Shown here piece by piece: positions 54,444 through 64,000 of a DNA stretch of 64,000 bases. Position numbers and translations under genes: made by a program. Position 1 is the first letter of the stretch. Each line of letters begins with the position of its first letter. Location of the stretch: assembly GCF_027474405.1 (NCBI RefSeq), contig NZ_CP114871.1:1869001-1933000 (forward strand), in the 5' to 3' direction. Under the pieces are notes generated by a model, which had not been told where the DNA came from, did not search any database, and worked only from the letters and a program-made list of their open reading frames with translations. This stretch comes from Caulobacter sp. NIBR2454 (GTDB taxonomy: Bacteria; Pseudomonadota; Alphaproteobacteria; Caulobacterales; Caulobacteraceae).

Positions 54444-57398
54444 TTGAAGACCAAGTCCATGCGTGAGCGCCTGCTCGCGTCTTCCATGATTTGCGGAGCG
54501 GCTTTCGCCGCCTTCTCGGCTACGGCGGCTTACGCGCAAGACGACACCGCGGTCGAAGAGATCGTCGTTACTGGCTCGCGCATCGCCCGCCCTGACCTCG
54601 TCTCGTCGAGCCCCATCGCCACGGTTGGCGAGAAGGAGCTCCAGCAGCAAGGCGTTGTGAACACCGAAAACCTGCTGAACACCCTGCCGCAAGCGGTTCC
54701 GGGCGTGACCTCGACCGTGAACAACGGTTCGGGAGGCGCGGCCACCGTGAACCTTCGTGGCCTGGGCCCGGTCCGCACCCTGGTGCTGGTCGATGGCAAG
54801 CGCCAGACCCCGACCTCGCAGTCGGGCGTGGTCGATATCAACCTGATCCCGCCGGCGCTGATCCAGAATGTGGAAGTCGTCACCGGCGGCGCTTCGGCCG
54901 TGTACGGCTCGGACGCCATCTCGGGCGTCGTCAACTTCGTGCTGAAGAAGGACTTCGAGGGCTTCCAGTTCACCGCCGGCTATCAAAACACCGACGATCT
55001 GGACGCGCCGATCTACAGCATCGACGCCACCATGGGCGCCAACTTCGACGACGGCCGGGGCAACGTGGTCCTATCGCTCGGCTACAACGACCGTGAGCCC
55101 CTCACTCAAGGCAAGCGCGGCGGCCTGCTCGCCACCTCCTGGGGCGAGCCTTCGGCGGCGCAACGCGCTGCTGGTCTCAAGCTGATCCCGTCGGGCTCCA
55201 ACAGCCAGGAAGACGGTCGGGTCAATGGCTACGTTTCCGGCAAGTTCCCGATCATCCCGGGCGCCCCGGCGGCGAGCTCCACCTCGGCCCTGTTCCTGCC
55301 CAATGGCGACGTGCGCGCCTATGCCGGCGCTCCGGACAACTACAACTTCGCGCCGCTCAACTACCTGCAAACGCCGCAAGAGCGTTATTCGGTCACCTCC
55401 CTGGGCCGTTATCAGCTCAACGACACCATCGAAGCCTTCGCCAAGGGCAACTTCGTCTATTCGTCGGTCGCCACCCAGCTGGCCGAAACGCCGGTGGGCA
55501 ACCGCACCTTCCGCTTCACCCTGGACAACAACCCGTTCCTGACCCCGGCCGCCAAGACCGCGCTGAATAATCTGGGCTCCACGGCCTCCTACTCGGTTCC
55601 GGCGAGCGCGCCGTGGGCCACCGGCACCTATGCCGACGTGGACTCCGACGGCGACGGCCTGTTCGACACCGTCACGGGCGTGTTCAACCGCCGCCTGTCC
55701 GAAGTCGGTCCGCGCTTCCAGCAGTACAACTTCTATGGCTTCCAGACCCAGCTGGGCCTGCGTGGCGACTTGGCGGCCATCAACGGCGGCTGGGAAGGCT
55801 ACATCCAGTACGGCAACACTCACGGCTCGAGCTCTCTGCTCGGCGACGTGAGCCTGCAGCGCATCCAGCAGGGTCTGCTGCTGAACGCCACCGGCACCGG
55901 TTGCGCTGATCCGTCGAACGGCTGCGTTCCGATCAACCTCTTCGGCCGCGGCCGCATGAGCGCGGATGCCGCCAACTTCATCAAGACCCGCATCGAGACG
56001 TCTCAGGACTACGAGCAGCTCGTCAGCGCGTTCTTCGTGAATGGCAACACCGACAACTTCTTCACCCTGCCGGCTGGCGGCATCGGCTTCGCCATGGGCG
56101 CCGAGTACCGCTACGAGAGCTTCGACTTCCGTCCGTCCCAGGATCTGGCCACGGGCAACGTGGCGGGCTTCAACGCCCAGCCGCCGGTCTCCGGCGACTT
56201 TGACACCTATGAGCTGTACGGCGAGACCCTGATCCCGCTGTTGAAGGACCTGCCGTTCGCCAAGTCGGTGAACCTTGAACTGGCCGGCCGCATCGCCGAC
56301 TACTCGAGCCAGAACAAGCTGACCAAGACCTTCAAGGTCGCCGGCGATTGGGAAATCTACGACGACCTGCGTCTGCGCGCCTCGTTCAACCGCGCCATCC
56401 GCACGCCGTCAGTGGGTGAACTGTTCGCTCCCCTGAGCAACGGCTTCCCGACCGCGACCGATCCGTGCTCGGCGCTGGGCGCTCCGAACGCGGCGATCCG
56501 TCAGGCCTGCATCAACTCGGGTCTGGCTCCCAATCTGGTCGGCGCGCTCAACGCGAACCCTCAGACCCAGACGCTCAACGGCGGCAACGTCAACCTCGAG
56601 CCCGAAGTCGCCGAGACGTTCACGGCTGGCTTCGTCTACCAGCCGTCGTTCATTCCGCGCCTGGCGGTGACTGTCGACTATTACGACATCTCGATCGAGA
56701 AGGTGATCACCAGCTTCGGCGGCTCGACGCAGAGCATCATGAACATCTGCTACGGCACGTTCAACGGCAACCAGAACTCGCCGTACTGCCAAGCGATCCG
56801 TCGCCTGCCCAACGGGACGATCGACTTCGTCCAGGCCGAAAACGTCAATGGCGGCTTCCTGAAGACGCAAGGCATCGACATCGGCGTCAGCTACCGCTTC
56901 GATCTGACGGACGTGGGTCTGCCGGACATGGGCGGCGTATCGATCAAGTCGCTGTACTCCAACAGCTGGAAGAACAGCTTCCAGCCTGACGAGAATGCGG
57001 CGGCCAAGAACTGCATCGACCGGTTCGGTTCGACCTGCGGCAACACCAACATCAACCCGCAGGGCGTGCCGCTGCCGCGTCACAAGCTGCGTACGGCCAT
57101 CAACTGGTCGTATGAAAATGTCGGCCTGAACCTCGTCTGGAGCTTCCTGGACGACGTGAAGGACGGCAACGACGCCAGCAACTTCATCGTGGAGAAGATC
57201 ACCGCGAAGAACTACATCGACCTGTCGGCCGATTGGCGCGTGACGGACAACGTCAACCTGACCGGCGGCGTGCGTAACCTGACCCAGGAAGACTACCCGA
57301 TCCTGGCGGGCAACGCCTCGCCGTCGAACAGCGGCTACCCGGCCGTCTATGACGTCCTGGGCCGGATGTTCTTCATCAACGCCACGCTCAAGTACTAG
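54444..57398 (+). CDS. TonB-dependent outer membrane receptor
   Basis: 984 aa. A signal peptide ends AATAAYAQ, preceding the TonB box-like TAVEEIVVTGSRI. The plug domain has VVNTENLLNTLPQAVPGV and RGLGPVRTLVLVDGKR, GGASAVYGSDAISGVVNFVL; the barrel repeats end in NLTGGVRNLTQEDYPIL and FINATLKY. The type belongs to long caulobacterial receptors for oligosaccharides or peptides; its ligand is unknown. TTG 54444 is chosen because GGAGG lies 8 bases upstream and it begins MKTKSMRERLL, a normal signal. The adjacent Lrp and aromatic operon may hint at an amino-acid or peptide ligand. Confidence 0.9.
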   Translation: MKTKSMRERLLASSMICGAAFAAFSATAAYAQDDTAVEEIVVTGSRIARPDLVSSSPIATVGEKELQQQGVVNTENLLNTLPQAVPGVTSTVNNGSGGAATVNLRGLGPVRTLVLVDGKRQTPTSQSGVVDINLIPPALIQNVEVVTGGASAVYGSDAISGVVNFVLKKDFEGFQFTAGYQNTDDLDAPIYSIDATMGANFDDGRGNVVLSLGYNDREPLTQGKRGGLLATSWGEPSAAQRAAGLKLIPSGSNSQEDGRVNGYVSGKFPIIPGAPAASSTSALFLPNGDVRAYAGAPDNYNFAPLNYLQTPQERYSVTSLGRYQLNDTIEAFAKGNFVYSSVATQLAETPVGNRTFRFTLDNNPFLTPAAKTALNNLGSTASYSVPASAPWATGTYADVDSDGDGLFDTVTGVFNRRLSEVGPRFQQYNFYGFQTQLGLRGDLAAINGGWEGYIQYGNTHGSSSLLGDVSLQRIQQGLLLNATGTGCADPSNGCVPINLFGRGRMSADAANFIKTRIETSQDYEQLVSAFFVNGNTDNFFTLPAGGIGFAMGAEYRYESFDFRPSQDLATGNVAGFNAQPPVSGDFDTYELYGETLIPLLKDLPFAKSVNLELAGRIADYSSQNKLTKTFKVAGDWEIYDDLRLRASFNRAIRTPSVGELFAPLSNGFPTATDPCSALGAPNAAIRQACINSGLAPNLVGALNANPQTQTLNGGNVNLEPEVAETFTAGFVYQPSFIPRLAVTVDYYDISIEKVITSFGGSTQSIMNICYGTFNGNQNSPYCQAIRRLPNGTIDFVQAENVNGGFLKTQGIDIGVSYRFDLTDVGLPDMGGVSIKSLYSNSWKNSFQPDENAAAKNCIDRFGSTCGNTNINPQGVPLPRHKLRTAINWSYENVGLNLVWSFLDDVKDGNDASNFIVEKITAKNYIDLSADWRVTDNVNLTGGVRNLTQEDYPILAGNASPSNSGYPAVYDVLGRMFFINATLKY

Positions 57399-57733
57399 GA
57401 GCGCCTACAGGCTTAAGATTGGGGCGGCGGACTTTCGGGTTCGCCGCCCTTTTTCTTGTCTGGTGCCTGATCGACGCACAGGTGCGGGCGCACGCGCGTT
57501 CGCCTGAGCGGTTATATGACCAAGATTGTGAGGGAGGGGGTCATTCGAGAGGCTTCGCCCCTCAACCGCCCGCCCGATCTCCGGGATATGAGAAGATCGG
57601 GCGGACGCCGGAAATTTGGGATGGAGGTTTCCGGACCATTTTTATGGCGGCTAAGGGATCGCGGCGCTCGGCAGGTCATGCTGAACCGGAGCAAATATTG
57701 CCGTAAGGCGCTAATATTACAGAAGTTTCAGAG
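57399..57733. other. Gap after the receptor gene
   Basis: The first 60 bases hold the terminator at 57422-57454. The rest is without a convincing gene; a stem CGCCCGATCT (57571-57580)/AGATCGGGCG (57594-57603) lies in its middle without T-run. A convergent regulator gene ends at 57734. Confidence 0.4.
57422..57454 (+). terminator. Intrinsic terminator of the TonB-dependent receptor
   Basis: GGGCGGCG (57422-57429) pairs with CGCCGCCC (57442-57449), followed by TTTTT (57450-57454). Standard Rho-independent form. Confidence 0.85.
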
Positions 57734-58702
57734 TTAGATAGACGGCTTGATGCTCTGGCGATTCAAGGCCGCCAATTGAAACGCATCCGCGCCTTCATGT
57801 TGGCGGACGTCCAGAACCACGATGCGGCGCACGCCGCTTTTCTCGGCCCGGTCCGAGGAGATCAAGGTATCGCCATCGGCCCAGGTCAGTCGGGTTGTCG
57901 CGGCGGCCATGCAACGGCCCACCACCCTCTCTGAACGGTCCTGCACAAGGGCGGTCAGTATCAGGCAATCGTCGTCAGCCGTCTTGCGGACGAAGGCCAG
58001 GCGATCGCCGCTCGGCGACCAAACCGGGCCGTACTCATCGGCATCCGTGCGTGTAAGCCGCACAGGAAGACCCGTCGCCATGACATGCAGATAGATGTCG
58101 CGTTGGGCGCTGCCCCGCGGGGCGCTGGCGAAGGCGCGCATCATACCGTCAGGAGACAGGGCGACCTCTGCCCTATCCTCTTGGCTTACTCGGGGCGCCG
58201 GCGCGAAGCCCGAAACCATCCAGATGACAGCGAAAGCAGCAGCGGCGGCCGAGGCGCCGACGGCGGCTGAAGCCCACAATGGAAACCTTCGCAGCCCAGG
58301 CCGCGCCGCGGCGGGGCGATCAAGCTTCAGATCAGCTGATCGCCTTTCCTCATGCGTCACCCGCAGGCGATAGCCGATCTTGCTGACCGTCTCGATCTCA
58401 ACCGTAGGGTCTTGAGCCAGCACCTTGCGAAGGCGCGCGACCGCCTGGGTCTGAGCGTCGAGAGACACAACCCTGCCCATCCAGCAGACGGCGTTCATCT
58501 CATCGCGGCTGAGGGTTTCGCCCCTGGCGCGGTAGAGCGCGATCAGCACGCTCATCACCCGGGGCTCGACGGTGACCTTGCCCTCGGGACCTTCAATTTC
58601 AAGCGTACGGGGGCGAACAGAAAGGCGGCCGACGACGAATGGAGTTTCGCCAAGAAGATCGATCTCACGCGAGCGCGAGTATGACGCCATTTGTTCAGTC
58701 AT
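57734..58702 (-). CDS. CadC-like membrane-anchored winged-helix regulator
   Basis: 322 aa. An OmpR-type DNA-binding domain comes first (LSVRPRTLEIEGPEGKVTVE, VMSVLIALYRARGETLSRDE, VARLRKVLAQDPTVEIETVS), then one transmembrane helix (about 142-166) and a periplasmic domain with TolB-like beta-propeller strands (VWSPSGDRLAFVRKTADDD). Signals in the periplasm probably act directly on transcription, as with CadC. It faces the receptor gene convergently; control of that gene is possible but unshown. Confidence 0.82.
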   Translation of the reverse strand: MTEQMASYSRSREIDLLGETPFVVGRLSVRPRTLEIEGPEGKVTVEPRVMSVLIALYRARGETLSRDEMNAVCWMGRVVSLDAQTQAVARLRKVLAQDPTVEIETVSKIGYRLRVTHEERRSADLKLDRPAAARPGLRRFPLWASAAVGASAAAAAFAVIWMVSGFAPAPRVSQEDRAEVALSPDGMMRAFASAPRGSAQRDIYLHVMATGLPVRLTRTDADEYGPVWSPSGDRLAFVRKTADDDCLILTALVQDRSERVVGRCMAAATTRLTWADGDTLISSDRAEKSGVRRIVVLDVRQHEGADAFQLAALNRQSIKPSI

Positions 58703-58842
58703 CGCCGGGTCACTCTCGGTGCTTCCGAAGCATCCGATTCAATCGTAACTCGGCGATAGCACCGCAGGACTGCCCCCGTAAGCGCTTAAATAATTAAGTT
58801 TCGTACAGGACTTTTTCCTGCCGCAGTTGAGATACCGACGGT

Positions 58843-59748
58843 CTACTGACGTGCGAACTGGGTCGGCGTGACGCCATAGCGTTGCTTGAACGCGCGCGCG
58901 AAGTTCGACGTGTTGTCGTAGCCACAAGCCAGAGCCACCTCGATGACCGGCATGCGACTGGCGGTGAGCAGCTTGCTCGCCCGCTCCAGGCGGCGATTGA
59001 TCACGTGCTGCACCGGCGACACGCCCAGCGACCCGCGGAAGCAACGGGCGAAGTGATAGCGGCTGAGGCCAGCAGCATCGGCCAGCTCAGTCAGGCTGAC
59101 ATCCTGGTCAATGCGGGATTCGATCATCCCAAGCACGCGCGCCAGCTGACGAGCGCTGAGCTTGCCGGTTCCGTCGGAGCGCGGTTGCGATTCCTGCACA
59201 TTGACCTGCACGGCTCGCTCCAGGGTCGCCATGGCTAGCCATTCGCCGAACATCTCGCCATTGCGCCACCCTTGCTCGGCCTCAAGCACGAGGTTACCGG
59301 CGAGGCCGCGCAGGATGCCGTCATCGACCAGAATATCCGACTGAAGTTGAGGGGTCCGTCCACGACCGCTGCGCGCCAGGGCCTCTTCGACATCGTCATC
59401 GGCGAAGTGGATGTAGTGGGCCTGAGGCCTCGATGCCCATTCGGACTCGATGCATGCGCCGGGCGCGATCAGCGAGACGGCGCCCGCGTCCAGCAACCCC
59501 TCAAAGCTGGCCCCGTCAAAGCGGCAGGCGGTGATCTTGAGGGCCGCCGCCTGGCGCACGAGCGAGAACGCCGGCCAGAGCAGGCCATCATGTCGGCCGA
59601 CGCCCGCACGGACTGCCATGATGTGGAACTTTTGCACCGACCGCGGCGTCAGATCACGGCTTTCATGGTCAGGAGCGATACAGGACAGCAGTTCATCGAT
59701 CTGCTTTCCGCTGCGCTGCGCCGCGCTATCCATCTCACTGTCGAACAT
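58843..59748 (-). CDS. AraC-family transcriptional regulator
   Basis: 301 aa. The C-terminal pair of helix-turn-helices is clear: MIESRIDQDVSLTELADAAGLSRYHFARCF and VALACGYDNTSNFARAFKQRYGVTPTQFAR read in parts. The N-terminal sensor (FSLVRQAAALKITACRFDG) is not assigned. Divergent from the aldehyde dehydrogenase gene across a 312-base gap, so it likely regulates that gene. ATG 59748; the frame extends upstream only as antisense. Confidence 0.85.
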   Translation of the reverse strand: MFDSEMDSAAQRSGKQIDELLSCIAPDHESRDLTPRSVQKFHIMAVRAGVGRHDGLLWPAFSLVRQAAALKITACRFDGASFEGLLDAGAVSLIAPGACIESEWASRPQAHYIHFADDDVEEALARSGRGRTPQLQSDILVDDGILRGLAGNLVLEAEQGWRNGEMFGEWLAMATLERAVQVNVQESQPRSDGTGKLSARQLARVLGMIESRIDQDVSLTELADAAGLSRYHFARCFRGSLGVSPVQHVINRRLERASKLLTASRMPVIEVALACGYDNTSNFARAFKQRYGVTPTQFARQ

Positions 59749-60060
59749 CTTGCTTGAACCTCTACGTTCACGCCCCAGCGAACGGGTTGATGGTCGATGC
59801 GATTGGGCCTCTGCGTCCTGACGGAAAGCTGACGATTCACTGACATTGCTCTGTCGAAAGGGTGACGAAGCACGTTTTGCGCACTTCCGAGCGCCCTGTC
59901 CGAAAGCGCGCTCGACCAGAACAGCCTTCGCCGGCTCCCGCTCGATATCTTCCTCTGCGTCAATCGGCGCCATTGGGCTGCGGTTTTGGTTCAAACCGTC
60001 GCGATCTCTCCTATATAGAGGTCTGACCTTTGCCCTCCCCAGCCTTCCAGGAGCTTGCTC
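59749..60060. other. Divergent promoter region of AraC and dehydrogenase genes
   Basis: 312 bases without a gene. The dyad AGGTC-T-GACCT at 60019-60029 lies 31 bases before the ATG at 60061, next to CTATATAG, and could be an operator at the dehydrogenase promoter. AGGAG at 60049-60053 is the ribosome binding site. Confidence 0.45.
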
Positions 60061-61635
60061 ATGACCATCGCCGGAAACCTTTTGATCGGCGCAACCGCCG
60101 TGCGGGGCGCCAACGGCGAGATTCGCGGGATTGAAGCGGCCACTGGCGCTGAAATGGAGCCGGCCTTCGGCGGCGCGACGGCCGCAGATCTCGACAAGGC
60201 CGCGGCGCTGGCGGAAGCGGCCTTCGACATCTATCGCGAAACCAGCCTCGAAGAGCGCGCCAAGTTCCTCGAAGCCATCGCCCAGAACATCCTCGACCTT
60301 GGTGACGACCTGATCGTTCGCGCCATGGCCGAGACTGGCCTGCCCCGCGGTCGCTTGGAAGGCGAACGCGGCCGCACCGTCGGCCAACTGCGCCTGTTCG
60401 CCGGCGTGGTCCGCGACGGCGGTTTTCTGGACGTGCGTATCGACAAGGCGCTGCCCGATCGCGCGCCGGCGCCACGCCCGGATCTGCGTTTGCGCAACAT
60501 CGCCATCGGTCCCGTTGGCGTGTTCGGCGCCAGCAACTTCCCCCTCGCCTTCTCGGTGGCGGGCGGCGACACCGCTTCGGCCTTGGCCGCCGGATGCCCG
60601 GTCATCGTCAAGGCCCACTCGGCCCACCCAGGCACGTCCGAACTGGTCGGTCTCGCCGTTCAGAAGGCGGTCGCCGACTGCGGCCTGCCTGAGGGCGTCT
60701 TCTCCCTCCTGTTCGACAGCGGCCGTGACGTGGGTCAAGGCTTGGTGGCCGACGCCCGGATCAAGGCCGTGGGCTTCACCGGTTCGCGCGGCGGCGGCAC
60801 CGCGCTCATGAAGATCGCGGCGGCCCGGCCCGAGCCGATCCCGGTCTATGCCGAGATGAGCAGCATCAATCCGGTCGTTCTGTTCCCCAACGCCCTGGCC
60901 GCGCGCGGTGAGGCGATCGGCAAGGCTTTCGTTGGTTCGTTGACCCTGGGCGCTGGCCAGTTTTGCACCAATCCCGGCCTGATCCTGGCGGTGGACAGCC
61001 CCGGCCTTGACGCCTTCATCGCCGGTGCGGCTGAAGCGCTGACCGGCGTAGCGGCCCAGACGATGCTGACCCCCGGCATCCATAAGTCCTACTGCTCGGG
61101 CGTCGAAGCTCTGTCCAAGCACGCCGAGGTGACGACGATCGCCCGCGGCTTGGCGGGCGAGACGCACCAGGGCCAAGCGGCACTGTTCTCGACCACGGGC
61201 GCGGCCTTCCTGGCCAACCACGATCTGCAGGAAGAAGTGTTCGGTTCATCTTCCCTGGTCGTACGCTGCAAGGACGAGGCGGAACTGCGCGCTGTGCTCT
61301 TGGCTCTCGAAGGCCAGCTAACCGCCGCCATCCATATCGACGCCGCCGATCATGACGCCGCGCGCGCGCTGCTGCCGGTGCTGGAACGCAAGGTTGGACG
61401 CATCCTGGTCAACGGTTTTGGCACGGGGGTGGAGGTTTCCCACGCCATGGTCCACGGCGGCCCCTATCCGGCGACTTCCGACAGCCGGACGACCTCGGTC
61501 GGCAGTTTGGCCATCGCCCGCTTCCTGCGGCCGGTCAGCTACCAGGACATCCCGGCGGACCTGCTGCCGACGGCGTTGAAGGACGAGAATCCCTACGGCC
61601 TGTGGCGTCGCCTGGAAGGCTCGCTCACCCGTTAA
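60061..61635 (+). CDS. Alpha-ketoglutaric semialdehyde-type aldehyde dehydrogenase
   Basis: 524 aa. NAD(P)-dependent oxidation of aldehydes; this subfamily (2,5-dioxovalerate dehydrogenase) ends the non-phosphorylative pentose and sugar-acid routes at 2-oxoglutarate. [24 protein letters not shown] is the cofactor region, Glu in [13 protein letters not shown] and Cys in [11 protein letters not shown] are catalytic, and [17 protein letters not shown] is the family C-terminus. ATG 60061 follows AGGAG. Convergent overlap of 11 bases with the SMP-30 gene. Confidence 0.87.
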   Translation: MTIAGNLLIGATAVRGANGEIRGIEAATGAEMEPAFGGATAADLDKAAALAEAAFDIYRETSLEERAKFLEAIAQNILDLGDDLIVRAMAETGLPRGRLEGERGRTVGQLRLFAGVVRDGGFLDVRIDKALPDRAPAPRPDLRLRNIAIGPVGVFGASNFPLAFSVAGGDTASALAAGCPVIVKAHSAHPGTSELVGLAVQKAVADCGLPEGVFSLLFDSGRDVGQGLVADARIKAVGFTGSRGGGTALMKIAAARPEPIPVYAEMSSINPVVLFPNALAARGEAIGKAFVGSLTLGAGQFCTNPGLILAVDSPGLDAFIAGAAEALTGVAAQTMLTPGIHKSYCSGVEALSKHAEVTTIARGLAGETHQGQAALFSTTGAAFLANHDLQEEVFGSSSLVVRCKDEAELRAVLLALEGQLTAAIHIDAADHDAARALLPVLERKVGRILVNGFGTGVEVSHAMVHGGPYPATSDSRTTSVGSLAIARFLRPVSYQDIPADLLPTALKDENPYGLWRRLEGSLTR

Positions 61636-62491
61636 ACAACGACTGAGGAAGGCCCGGCGTCTCGACCTGGAAGCTGAACAGGCCTCCGGCGAGAGGCTGG
61701 GCCTTTCGCTCTTCGGCGCTCATCCCCTTGAAGGCGGTCGTCGCATAGACCGTCTTCAGGTCCGCTCCGCCGAACGCGATCTTAGTGACGTTGGCGCAAG
61801 GCAGCTTCACGAAGTCGATCAGTTCGCCCTTCGGCGAATAGCGGCGCGCGCCCCATCCGGCGAACAGGCCTGTCCACAGGCATCCTTCCGCGTCCACGAC
61901 AGGCCCGTCAGGATAGCCGGCCCCGTCCTCGATCTGGACAAAGACACGCTTGTTCGACAAAGCGCCTTTGTCATCAAGATCAAAGGCGTAGATCGTCTTC
62001 TTCAACGTATCGGTGTGATAGAGCGTACGCCCATCCGGGCTGGCGGTCGGCCCGTTGGTGATGCAGTAGCCGTCATCGCAGCGGACGAGGTCGGCGCCGT
62101 CAAAGCGGTAGAGGGCGCCTGTCAGGTCAGTCTCGCCATCGTGCATCGAGCCAAACCACAGTCGGCCATGCGCATCGACGAAGCCGTCATTGAGCCTGTT
62201 GTTCAGCTCAGGCGGCTCGACGCGCGCAACCAGATTGAAGGCGCGGCTGGGCGGATCGAAATGGTGCAGCCCGGTCTTCAGGCCAGCAACCCAGCCACCG
62301 GCCTTGCGCGGGACGATGAAGCCCGGCTGATCCGGCGCGGCCCATGTGTCACGTCGCCCGGTTGATGGCTCGAAGCGGTGGATGTTCTTCTTCTTGATAT
62401 CGACGAACCAAATGGCGTTCTCGCCCGCCATCCACACCGGACCTTCGCCAAGCTCGGCTTCGACCGGCCACACGCACTGAACGTCCGTCAT
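61625..62491 (-). CDS. SMP-30/gluconolactonase family protein
   Basis: 288 aa six-bladed propeller. Metal-site motifs are [19 protein letters not shown] (Glu), [16 protein letters not shown] (Asn), [18 protein letters not shown] (Asn) and [17 protein letters not shown] (Asp). It probably hydrolyses a sugar lactone in the same pathway as the dehydrogenase next to it. Last gene of a minus-strand operon with the peptidase and epimerase, 62 bases after the peptidase. Confidence 0.9.
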   Translation of the reverse strand: MTDVQCVWPVEAELGEGPVWMAGENAIWFVDIKKKNIHRFEPSTGRRDTWAAPDQPGFIVPRKAGGWVAGLKTGLHHFDPPSRAFNLVARVEPPELNNRLNDGFVDAHGRLWFGSMHDGETDLTGALYRFDGADLVRCDDGYCITNGPTASPDGRTLYHTDTLKKTIYAFDLDDKGALSNKRVFVQIEDGAGYPDGPVVDAEGCLWTGLFAGWGARRYSPKGELIDFVKLPCANVTKIAFGGADLKTVYATTAFKGMSAEERKAQPLAGGLFSFQVETPGLPQSLFNG

Positions 62492-62553
62492 TCTTGTTCT
62501 TCGGCCGCAGCCGCTCCCTGCCGCCAGTGGTATGACATCTGGCCGAATGTCGT

Positions 62554-63546
62554 CTAGCCTTTGGCGGCGTGATGGACGCCTCGGGCGATCGCTCGCGCAA
62601 GACAGTCGGCGGCGGCTGAGCCCAGCCGAGCCACCTTCAGATTTCGCCCAGCGCCCTCGCCTAGCGAAACTTCCCCGCTGGCCACGCTGAACACCGTGTC
62701 GCCGTCAAAAGGCGTGTGAACGGGTCGAATGGCGCGAGCCAGACCGTCCTGAGCCATGATCGCGAGCCGCTTGCACTCCACCCCGGTCAGGTCGGCGTTC
62801 ACGGCGACCACGGCGATGGTGGTGTTGCTGCCCGCCTGCAGCCGGCCCATCCGCGCGAGCTTTGTGTCATCCGGAATGGGTTCTGGCGCGGACATTTCGC
62901 CGGACGGTCGGCGGCCGCCGAACTCGCCGTCCAGCTCGAACGGCCATGCCCAGAACGTCTCGCCGTCGGGCATGTAGACCGATCCCGCCGGATTGACGGC
63001 GACCAGCGCGCCGACCATGAGGCCGTCGGCGAGATCGACCGACGCCGATCCAAGACCGCCCCTCACAACGCCCGCCTTGGCGCCCCACCCCGCGCCCACG
63101 GAACCGAGCGCGAACCGGTCGCTCGCTGCCTCGATCGTCTCCAGCCCCAACCGGCGGTAGGGCGGCTCCAGACCCCATGCCTTGTCGCCCTCGTTGCCCA
63201 GATCGTGCAGAACCGCGGCAGGCACAATGGGAATGGCGGGCGTGTGCGATTGGAGGCGCAGGCCGACATTACGAGCGGACAGTCCTGCCGCCACACCGTC
63301 GGCGGCGCCCAGACCGAAAACCGAGCCGCCGGTCAGGACGATGGCGTGCGCGGCGCCGACCAGGTTTTCTGGAGACAGGGTGTCGGTTTCCCGTACACCC
63401 GGCCCGCCGCCCCGCACATCGACGCCGGCCTTCCATAAACCGCCGCAAAAGAGTGTCGTCACGCCCGTCGCTGCGGCTTGGTCAACCGCGCTCCCGACAG
63501 TGAAACCCGAAACGTCAGTGATCAGATTGAGCGGGCCGGAACGCAT
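62554..63546 (-). CDS. P1 (DmpA/S58) family peptidase
   Basis: 330 aa. Ntn-type, self-processing aminopeptidase family. LITDVSGFTVGSAVD, GGGPGVRETDTL, TGGSVFGLGAADGVAAGLS and the processing site QAGSNTTIAVVAVNADLT are visible; the N-terminal Ser or Thr after cleavage is in GSNTT. DmpA releases N-terminal D- or L-amino acids, but many family members have unknown substrates. ATG 63546 overlaps the epimerase stop. Confidence 0.86.
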   Translation of the reverse strand: MRSGPLNLITDVSGFTVGSAVDQAAATGVTTLFCGGLWKAGVDVRGGGPGVRETDTLSPENLVGAAHAIVLTGGSVFGLGAADGVAAGLSARNVGLRLQSHTPAIPIVPAAVLHDLGNEGDKAWGLEPPYRRLGLETIEAASDRFALGSVGAGWGAKAGVVRGGLGSASVDLADGLMVGALVAVNPAGSVYMPDGETFWAWPFELDGEFGGRRPSGEMSAPEPIPDDTKLARMGRLQAGSNTTIAVVAVNADLTGVECKRLAIMAQDGLARAIRPVHTPFDGDTVFSVASGEVSLGEGAGRNLKVARLGSAAADCLARAIARGVHHAAKG

Positions 63547-64000
63547 CAATCCACCGTCAGACGCATGGACACCGTCATCGCCTCGCCTGCCGCAAGAACC
63601 TGTATCCCACTGTCCTCGCCGTTGAAGGGGTCGGGTCGATTGCTCACCGGCTCCACACACACAAAACCGCCGCCCACCGGGGCGAAAACATGCAGCCATG
63701 GGCAATTGGACGAGCCTTCGAGCCTCACGCTCGGCCGATCCCGCCCTGACAGCACGGCTACGCCGCCCCAGTCGGTGTAGCTGTTATCCACAAACACGCC
63801 GCTTTCGACCGCTACACCCGTGCGCCAGTCCGGGCCCCAGCCCATAGGCCGCCAATCGGTCGGCATGACCTCGTCATCGATCATCCACACGCCACGGACG
63901 TCGGCCCGCAGATGTGTCCCCGGCGGCGCGGGGAAAGCGGGGTGAAAGCCAAGCCCCGCTGGCATGGGATGAACATCAGTGTTGGTCAGGGTCGCCGTGT
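63546..64000 (-). CDS. Aldose 1-epimerase family protein, N-terminus off window
   Basis: C-terminal 150 residues only; the gene enters from the right edge. TLTNTDVHPMPAGLGFHPAF is the mutarotase active-site strand with its His, and DNSYTDWGG and FVCVEPVSNRPDPFN with the catalytic Glu follow. It interconverts anomers of a sugar and fits a sugar-catabolic operon with the lactonase. The sequence contains a DnaA-box-like TTATCCACA at 63784. Confidence 0.82.
   Translation of the reverse strand, partial: TATLTNTDVHPMPAGLGFHPAFPAPPGTHLRADVRGVWMIDDEVMPTDWRPMGWGPDWRTGVAVESGVFVDNSYTDWGGVAVLSGRDRPSVRLEGSSNCPWLHVFAPVGGGFVCVEPVSNRPDPFNGEDSGIQVLAAGEAMTVSMRLTVD

Noticed and set aside
59749..61221. Upstream extension of the AraC frame to 792 aa
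   Set aside because: This part is antisense to the aldehyde dehydrogenase; the regulator begins at 59748.

Overview
The window looks like the chromosome of a Caulobacter-like alphaproteobacterium (Caulobacterales). The grounds are high GC, many Tat-exported periplasmic enzymes, a TonB-dependent receptor of the long caulobacterial type, an aromatic amino acid operon with an Lrp regulator, and an oxidase cluster with subunits I and III fused. This is an inference from gene content; no rRNA, tRNA or CRISPR array was recognised.

Layout. 1-7.4 kb: the edge of an unknown operon, a Tat-exported Gfo/Idh/MocA oxidoreductase, a one-TM hypothetical, a Tat-exported dienelactone hydrolase, a TonB-like anchor protein and a protein of seven tandem SwmB-type repeats. 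7.4-14.5 kb: an element with visibly lower GC carrying three overlapping tyrosine recombinases, a small TnpC/GitD-like coiled-coil protein, a divergent XRE repressor and a two-gene operon ending in an antidote-like DNA-binding protein; it abuts a broken LysR gene. 14.5-17.5 kb: the LysR relic, an MFS exporter, and a hydrolase whose 3' end is replaced by the end of an IS110-family transposase gene. 17.55-23.73 kb: a compact minus-strand stress-tolerance cluster (ClpK disaggregase, an HPF-like/sigma-factor fusion, HdeD, two hypotheticals, an NDUFS4-like protein) resembling transmissible loci of heat resistance. 24.4-28.0 kb: a large helicase-nuclease, a candidate single-gene phage defence, facing a small ORF that ends in a sliding-clamp-binding pentapeptide. 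The stretch 7.4-28 kb reads as one composite accessory island.

28.2-35.3 kb: cobalamin adenosyltransferase (cobO) with DUF1636, then a caa3-type oxidase module (CtaG, cytochrome b561, cytochromes c, CoxB with a c-type heme, CoxA-CoxC fusion). 35.3-43.2 kb: two divergent operons (lipocalin, DUF1365, FAD oxidoreductase; esterase, CFA-type methyltransferase, DUF2177, ECF sigma, anti-sigma, FAD/NAD oxidoreductase) that look like an ECF-controlled lipid-modification and oxidative-stress regulon. 43.2-48.1 kb: hemerythrin, a MerC-like protein behind a Zur-type palindrome, MarC, a DAACS symporter and a PQQ-type sugar dehydrogenase.

48.1-54.2 kb: phenylalanine/tyrosine catabolism (phhA, aminotransferase, hppD, hmgA, Rieske protein, SDR) with a divergent Lrp regulator and a strong inverted repeat between them. 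54.4-64 kb: a TonB-dependent receptor with terminator, a CadC-like regulator, an AraC regulator, a ketoglutarate-semialdehyde-type aldehyde dehydrogenase, SMP-30 lactonase, a P1/DmpA peptidase and a partial aldose 1-epimerase, suggesting sugar and sugar-acid use.
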